Shown here in pieces: positions 52,653-57,163 of a DNA stretch of 57,163 nt. The stretch's first letter is position 1, and the number at the start of each line of letters is the position of its first letter. Under the pieces are notes generated by a model that saw only the letters and a program-made list of their open reading frames with translations, ran no database searches and was not told the DNA's origin. Source of the stretch: an uncultured Helicobacter sp. (lineage in GTDB: Bacteria; Campylobacterota; Campylobacteria; Campylobacterales; Helicobacteraceae); contig CALVBL010000010.1 in the NCBI GenBank assembly GCA_944325775.1, positions 1 through 57,163 on the forward strand, read 5' to 3'. The position numbers and the translations under genes are program-made.

Positions 52653-53483
52653 ATGAATCTCACGCAAACCACCACACCACCAAACCCCGCACAAAAAACT
52701 CCAGCTACATCACACATACCACCAGCCACACCCCAAAACAAACAAAGTGTGGGATATATGCATTATGTCTGCGACTTTACCTCACCTTTTAACACACAAG
52801 AGCCTTGGGATAACTCCGGACTCAATCTCGGCGCACTCACGCAGGAGTTTGACAAGCTCTACATCACGCTTGAACTTACCCACGATCTCGCGCGATCTAT
52901 CTCGCCAAATAGCCTTATTATCGCGCATCACCCACTTTTTTTCAAAACTATCAAGAGCTTTGATACTGCCAGCTATCCGTGCAATATCGCGCGTGAGCTC
53001 ATCGCCAAAGACTGCGCACTCATCGCTATGCACACAAACTTTGACAAAAGCCATTTGAATGAATATTTTACGCAAGAGATTCTAGGATTTACACATTTTG
53101 TGCAGGATTCACTATATTGTCATGGCAGGATAGAAAAAACTTCGTTTGCGAATCTCGCCAATGCGCTCAAATCAAAGCTAGGCTTAGAAACCCTGCGTGT
53201 GTGCCAATCTAGTGAATCTATCGAGCATATTTTTGTGATTTGCGGGAGTGGGTTTAGCGAGATCGCTCACATCGCCGCGCAAAATCTCCCAAACAGCCTG
53301 CTTATCAGCGGTGATCTCAAATACCACGATGCGATGATCGCCAAATCCTTAGGTTTGAACCTCATAGATATCCCGCATTATGAAAGCGAAAAATATTTCA
53401 CACAAATTCTTGATTCTCTTTTGAAAAATGCAGGATATCAAGCTATAATTATGGATTGTAAAAATCCCATTACACACATTTAG
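52653..53483 (+). CDS. Nif3-like dinuclear metal-centre protein
   Basis: A 276-residue NIF3/YbgI protein that binds two metals; the cellular function is not settled, although some are linked to GTP cyclohydrolase type 2. Metal ligands are seen in IIAHHPLFFK near 88, MHTNFDKS near 128 and the C-terminal SGDLKYHDAM and HYESEK motifs. The first 30 residues are a Pro/Thr/Gln-rich extension not needed for the fold; a later ATG at 52758 (MHYVCDF) could be the true start. It precedes flgZ by 15 nt, the same pair as HP0959-HP0958. Confidence 0.85.
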   Translation: MNLTQTTTPPNPAQKTPATSHIPPATPQNKQSVGYMHYVCDFTSPFNTQEPWDNSGLNLGALTQEFDKLYITLELTHDLARSISPNSLIIAHHPLFFKTIKSFDTASYPCNIARELIAKDCALIAMHTNFDKSHLNEYFTQEILGFTHFVQDSLYCHGRIEKTSFANLANALKSKLGLETLRVCQSSESIEHIFVICGSGFSEIAHIAAQNLPNSLLISGDLKYHDAMIAKSLGLNLIDIPHYESEKYFTQILDSLLKNAGYQAIIMDCKNPITHI

Positions 53484-53498
53484 ACTAAAAGGAGACCT

Positions 53499-54233
53499 AT
53501 GAACAAGCATTTGCAATCACTTATCCAAATCGCAAACCTTGATAAACAAATCGATGACCTAGAGCCAAAAATCACTCAAGCACGCAAGGAGCTAGATTCT
53601 AAAATAGCACAAAAGACCTCCACACTCCTGACTATAGAAACCCTACAAGACCAAAGCAAAAACCTCCAACACGAGATCAACGAAAACGATCGTATCATAC
53701 ATGAGGCTTCTACGCGCCTAGAGGATATCGCTAAAAAACAGCAAGAAATCCGCAGTGAAAAGGAACTACGCGCTCTCAATGTCGAGGAAGATATCGCCAA
53801 AGAAAACCTCACTCTTGCCAATGAGCAGATTCAAAAGCTCCAAACAATCCAAAAAGCCAAAAATAATGAAATAACCCAGCTCCAAGAGAGTATCAGCGAG
53901 CTAGATTCTCAAATCAGTGAGCTAGAGCAATCCACGCAAGGTGCAGTAGAAGTGATCAAAAAAGAGCAGCAAGAGATATTTAAACAAAAGCAAGAAATCA
54001 TCAGCAAATCCGACATTAAAACTATCACATTTTATGAAAAAATCCGTCGCTGGGCGAAAAATACTAGCGTTGTCCCAGTCTTTAAACAAGCCTGTGGTGG
54101 GTGTTTCATACGACTAAATGACCGCATCTATGCCGAAGTGCTTTCAGACGAAAATTCTATCGTCACCTGCCCACATTGCGGGCGTATCCTCTATCCATCA
54201 GATAAACAAACCTACCAAGAATGCGTGCAATAG
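53499..54233 (+). CDS. flgZ: Flagellar regulator FlgZ (HP0958-like, zinc ribbon)
   Basis: H. pylori HP0958 (FlgZ) stabilises RpoN (sigma-54) and binds flaA mRNA, both needed for flagella. This 244-residue protein has the same architecture: a long antiparallel coiled coil (about residues 1-180) and a zinc ribbon with CGGC near 201 and CPHC near 228. The ribosome binding site AAAGGAG fits the ATG. Paired with the Nif3 gene as in H. pylori. In H. pylori the next gene is waaA; here it is an LtaS-like gene instead. Confidence 0.93.
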   Translation: MNKHLQSLIQIANLDKQIDDLEPKITQARKELDSKIAQKTSTLLTIETLQDQSKNLQHEINENDRIIHEASTRLEDIAKKQQEIRSEKELRALNVEEDIAKENLTLANEQIQKLQTIQKAKNNEITQLQESISELDSQISELEQSTQGAVEVIKKEQQEIFKQKQEIISKSDIKTITFYEKIRRWAKNTSVVPVFKQACGGCFIRLNDRIYAEVLSDENSIVTCPHCGRILYPSDKQTYQECVQ

Positions 54234-54239
54234 CCCGGT

Positions 54240-56366
54240 ATGTATGCGATTAAAGCACCCCGGGATCCACGCTTGCGAACGACAAATAACCTCCTCCCCA
54301 TTATAAGCCTTACATGCCTGTATATGCTTAGCTTCCTAGCTATGCGTGTGGCGATGCAGATCGTGTTTGTCCCAGAGGCAAGCGCACAAGATCTGTGGAT
54401 TACCTATGAGATGGGTAGCAGGCTCGATCTGCGCGTGGTGTGTATGGGCGTAGCAGCGATCTTGCTCTTTGGCTATGTCGTGAATCTTCTCACACCACTT
54501 GGCAAAAGATTCATACCAACTCATATCTATCGAGTGATTTCTACTAAGGGGGGGGGCATAGCACACAAAATTTTGATTATTTACATTGCTCTTATGAGTT
54601 TTTTTGTGTGTTTCAGCGCGATCGGGAATTTTTATTATTTCAAGACCTATCATACTCGGATTGATGCTTTCATCTTTGGGATCAAAGACGATGATACACT
54701 CGCAGTTTTACAAGTGATATGGCAAGATTATCCCGTACTCCTTATCCTTGCTGCCTGTGTGCTCTATACCTATTTTTGTGTGTGTATCACACAAAAGATT
54801 CTAAACCTAAACCTCCCAGCTTTACGCAATGTTTCTGTTACAATCCTGCATTGTATTGCTATTATCGCACTTTTTCTTGGTATCCGTGGCTCGATAGGCA
54901 CACAACCGCTTAAAGAAGATACGATCTATACTACCCAAAACCAAAGCCTTAATCATCTTATTTTTAATCCCATCTTGGCTTTGCAGTATGCACACACGCA
55001 CTACAAAAATGCCATAAAGTTCCAGCCTGTAGAACTCACAGAGGGTATTACACTCCAAAAAGCAGTATTGCCGATATTTTTCTCTCACACACAAGGCATT
55101 ACCAAATCCTTCGATTCTCTTAGCGCCCACACTAGCTTAGAATCTCACAGCCCACATACACCAGATTCTCACGCGTCAAAACATAACTCCCCACATGTCG
55201 TTGCGGTGCTAATGGAGAGCTTTGCCTCCAATATGCTCGCACTTGATGATGTTAAAGATTTTGATATGCTAGGAAACTTCCGCCCATATTTTGAATCTGG
55301 TAAGCATAAGCAGACAGAACAAAATGACTTTGTTTTCACGCGTTTTTTATCAGGAGGTAACCACACTGCCGCCTCCTTTGCCTTGCTTTTCCCTATCGCA
55401 CCCCACCCCACGATTTCACTTAGTGCTGCCAAAACTACCAAGCTCCCACTCACGCCCATTGATGTCTATAAAAAAGCTGGTTATGAGGTTGTGTTTATTA
55501 CTTCGGGTAACCAAAATTGGTATAATCTCGGGGATTATCTCAAGGTGCTAGGGACAGATGCGATCTATGATAGTAGCTATATCACTCAGCACTACCCACA
55601 AAGCAAAGCAAATGCATGGGCATTTGGCAATGCTGATGAATACGCATTTTCACTCGCTACTGAGATTCTATCAAAGGCACAAAAACCTACTTTTATCATA
55701 ATCTTAACTATCTCAAATCACCAGCCTTTTGCCACACCAAAGAGCTTTAGCCCACCAGCATATATGCTAGATTCTAAGATAGATTTTTTTAGCTATGATG
55801 ATCCACAACGTATAAGGCTTTTGCTTGAAGCTTTCACCTACGCCAGCGATGCGTTTGGAAAGTTTGTGAGCGAGATTCGCAACTCCCCCATTCTCAAAGA
55901 TAGAGTCATCGTCGGGGCAAGCGGCGATCATCTCTGTCGTGATATGAAGCAGGGCATAAACATCGCGCTAGATCATTCCGTGCCCTTCTATCTCTACATA
56001 CCCACACACATCGCCAAGCACCTAGACTTTGACCCAAACACACTAGGCTCACACAAAGACATCTTTCCCACGCTCTATGCGCTAAGCCTGCAAGAGTATG
56101 AGTTTCTCTCGCTTGGCGGACGCAATCTCTTTGAAACACACAAAGAGGGTAATGAAAGCTATGAGTTTGCATATAACGATGCGGTGTGGATCGATAGAGA
56201 GGGTATCTACCCCATAGGCACAGATACAGGCTATCGCTACAAAGTACAAAATGGCATCATCACACCCCAAGAGAGTTTCATGATCCCAGAATCTAAGAAG
56301 CACTTCATCGATGCGTATCATAAGCTTTCTTGGTGGCAGATTAATTACAGAATCTACAACCACTAA
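54240..56366 (+). CDS. LtaS-like sulfatase-fold phosphoglycerol transferase, phase-variable
   Basis: A 708-residue membrane-anchored protein of the LTA synthase/sulfatase family, expected to transfer phosphoglycerol or a related group to an envelope glycan. Four to five helices fill the first ~250 residues; the periplasmic domain follows with VAVLMESFASNML near 320 (metal Glu), FLSGGNHTAASFALLFP near 370 (nucleophile Thr), IILTISNHQPF near 496 and GASGDHLCRD near 560 (metal Asp-His). A G9 tract in codons 103-106 makes the frame switchable; here it is open. The first ATG, 6 nt after flgZ, lacks a clear ribosome binding site; ATG 54324 is an alternative. Confidence 0.82.
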   Translation: MYAIKAPRDPRLRTTNNLLPIISLTCLYMLSFLAMRVAMQIVFVPEASAQDLWITYEMGSRLDLRVVCMGVAAILLFGYVVNLLTPLGKRFIPTHIYRVISTKGGGIAHKILIIYIALMSFFVCFSAIGNFYYFKTYHTRIDAFIFGIKDDDTLAVLQVIWQDYPVLLILAACVLYTYFCVCITQKILNLNLPALRNVSVTILHCIAIIALFLGIRGSIGTQPLKEDTIYTTQNQSLNHLIFNPILALQYAHTHYKNAIKFQPVELTEGITLQKAVLPIFFSHTQGITKSFDSLSAHTSLESHSPHTPDSHASKHNSPHVVAVLMESFASNMLALDDVKDFDMLGNFRPYFESGKHKQTEQNDFVFTRFLSGGNHTAASFALLFPIAPHPTISLSAAKTTKLPLTPIDVYKKAGYEVVFITSGNQNWYNLGDYLKVLGTDAIYDSSYITQHYPQSKANAWAFGNADEYAFSLATEILSKAQKPTFIIILTISNHQPFATPKSFSPPAYMLDSKIDFFSYDDPQRIRLLLEAFTYASDAFGKFVSEIRNSPILKDRVIVGASGDHLCRDMKQGINIALDHSVPFYLYIPTHIAKHLDFDPNTLGSHKDIFPTLYALSLQEYEFLSLGGRNLFETHKEGNESYEFAYNDAVWIDREGIYPIGTDTGYRYKVQNGIITPQESFMIPESKKHFIDAYHKLSWWQINYRIYNH
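54548..54556. repeat. Poly-G tract of 9 within the LtaS-like gene
   Basis: Nine Gs encode most of Lys-Gly-Gly-Gly between predicted helices. A change of one base would truncate the protein before its catalytic domain. Confidence 0.9.
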
Positions 56367-56477
56367 CGACATTTACAGAATCCTAGATTCTATAAATGCA
56401 CAGCTTAAAATGTTACATCTCCACCTTTTGCACACACAACTTGCCTCAAAACCTTGACTCCCACAAAAACACTTCTA

Positions 56478-56483
56478 TACAAT
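56478..56483 (+). promoter_or_regulatory. -10 box for cstA
   Basis: TATACAAT, 46 nt before the ATG. AAAGGTAAAG follows as a modest ribosome binding site. The gap from 56367 otherwise holds two AGAWTCT motifs. Confidence 0.4.
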
Positions 56484-56528
56484 GAAACTTAATCATTGCA
56501 AAATGAGATTTTAACACAAAGGTAAAGT

Positions 56529-57163
56529 ATGAATAAGGCTTTGAGTATCGCACTATGGGCGTTGGTATCGCTTGTGGGTGCATATTGTTTTGGAGTGCTT
56601 GCGCTTCATACAGGAGAGAGTATTAGTGCGATTTGGATCGTCGTAGCGGCAGTGTGTATCTATGCTATTGCCTATCGTTATTATTCCAAATACATCGCAT
56701 ACAAGGTCTTAGGACTTGATGACAATCGCGCCACCCCAGCAGTGGCTAATAATGACGGGCATGATTTCGTGCCTACCAACAAAATCGTGCTTTTTGGGCA
56801 TCACTTCGCTGCTATCGCTGGAGCTGGTCCTCTTGTAGGTCCTATCCTTGCAGCACAAATGGGATATCTGCCCAGTATGATTTGGATTGTCGTGGGCGTG
56901 GTGCTCGCGGGTGCAGTGCATGATTTTACCGTGCTTTTTATCTCTATGCGTAGAGATGGTAAAAGTCTAGGAGAGATTATCAAACTTGAGCTTGGCAAAG
57001 GTGTAGGAAGTATCGCAATGCTTGGGATACTAGGCATTATGATGCTTATCATCGCTATTTTGGCACTTGTGGTGGTCAATGCCCTTGCAGAATCTCCTTG
57101 GGGGCTTTTCACGATTGCGATGACAATCCCCATTGCCATCTATATGGGTATCCATATGCGGTT
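56529..57163 (+). CDS. cstA: Carbon starvation protein CstA, N-terminal part (cut by window end)
   Basis: CstA is an inner membrane peptide or pyruvate transporter induced on starvation; C. jejuni CstA takes up peptides. The first 211 codons are present, with no stop. They show the family head (RYYSKYIAYKVLGLDDNRATPAV), then NDGHDFVPTNKIVLFGHHFAAIAGAGPLVGP-type motif and VHDFTVLFISMRRDG, followed by hydrophobic helices. The gene continues beyond 57163. Confidence 0.93.
   Translation, partial: MNKALSIALWALVSLVGAYCFGVLALHTGESISAIWIVVAAVCIYAIAYRYYSKYIAYKVLGLDDNRATPAVANNDGHDFVPTNKIVLFGHHFAAIAGAGPLVGPILAAQMGYLPSMIWIVVGVVLAGAVHDFTVLFISMRRDGKSLGEIIKLELGKGVGSIAMLGILGIMMLIIAILALVVVNALAESPWGLFTIAMTIPIAIYMGIHMR

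Noticed and set aside
1..57163. CRISPR arrays, tRNA or rRNA genes, insertion sequences, prophage
   Set aside because: No regularly spaced repeats of array type, no cloverleaf or rRNA-like sequence, and no transposase, integrase or phage structural proteins were found.

Overview
The window looks like chromosomal DNA from a Helicobacter (Campylobacterota), probably an enterohepatic-type species and not H. pylori. Reasons: HefABC-type efflux genes, an LPP20-family lipoprotein, several Helicobacter-style outer membrane proteins, FlgZ (HP0958-like), CstA, SdaC/SdaA, and a folD-lepB-rpiB-apt-dedA-pepA-ychF run that follows the H. pylori HP0577-HP0569 order. Promoters are mostly extended -10 boxes (TGnTATAAT) without a clear -35, as in this group. 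GC by eye on sample lines is near 40-48%. No rRNA, tRNA, CRISPR array, integrase or insertion sequence was seen.

Layout: 1-885 end of a probable formate dehydrogenase operon (fdhD). 1015-7369 uvrA, a porin, a 43-residue membrane microprotein, trxA, nhaA. 7496-12680 tripartite RND efflux pump. 12767-15485 (-) aldehyde dehydrogenase and citrate synthase. 15655-17694 CapA-like protein and pyrB. 17750-22346 (-) cytochrome bd oxidase (DUF4492-cydA-cydB) with a poly-G FkbM methyltransferase behind it and a TDT-family transporter in front. 22636-24136 LPP20 lipoprotein and a radical SAM protein. 24258-27728 (-) a compact operon of two flavin (LLM) monooxygenases around an ATP-grasp ligase. 27969-31136 a c-type cytochrome and a TorA/BisC-type molybdoenzyme. 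31262-39151 (-) a decayed, AT-rich EpsG-type polymerase behind the conserved housekeeping operon. 39230-45394 a cytochrome c, then (-) Wzz, a double ABC ATPase, UbiX, FlgA, an outer membrane protein and a low-molecular-weight phosphatase. 45716-49532 serine uptake and deamination plus a second outer membrane protein. 49629-57163 TruD (-), Na/Pi cotransporter, Nif3, FlgZ, an LtaS-like sulfatase-fold transferase and the start of cstA.

Themes: respiration with alternative acceptors (formate, bd oxidase, S-/N-oxide reductase) and use of serine and peptides; envelope variation through three poly-G tracts (G12 in fkbM, G10 in an outer membrane protein promoter, G9 in the LtaS-like gene); and possible organosulfur chemistry in the monooxygenase/ATP-grasp operon next to the molybdoenzyme pair. 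Across the window an almost perfect palindrome, AGAWTCT, occurs about 115 times by hand count against about 7 expected. It is used in coding and non-coding DNA and forms hairpins at some gene ends. The best candidates for something undescribed are this iterated motif and the LLM/ATP-grasp/LLM operon with a 25-bp palindromic operator over its promoter.
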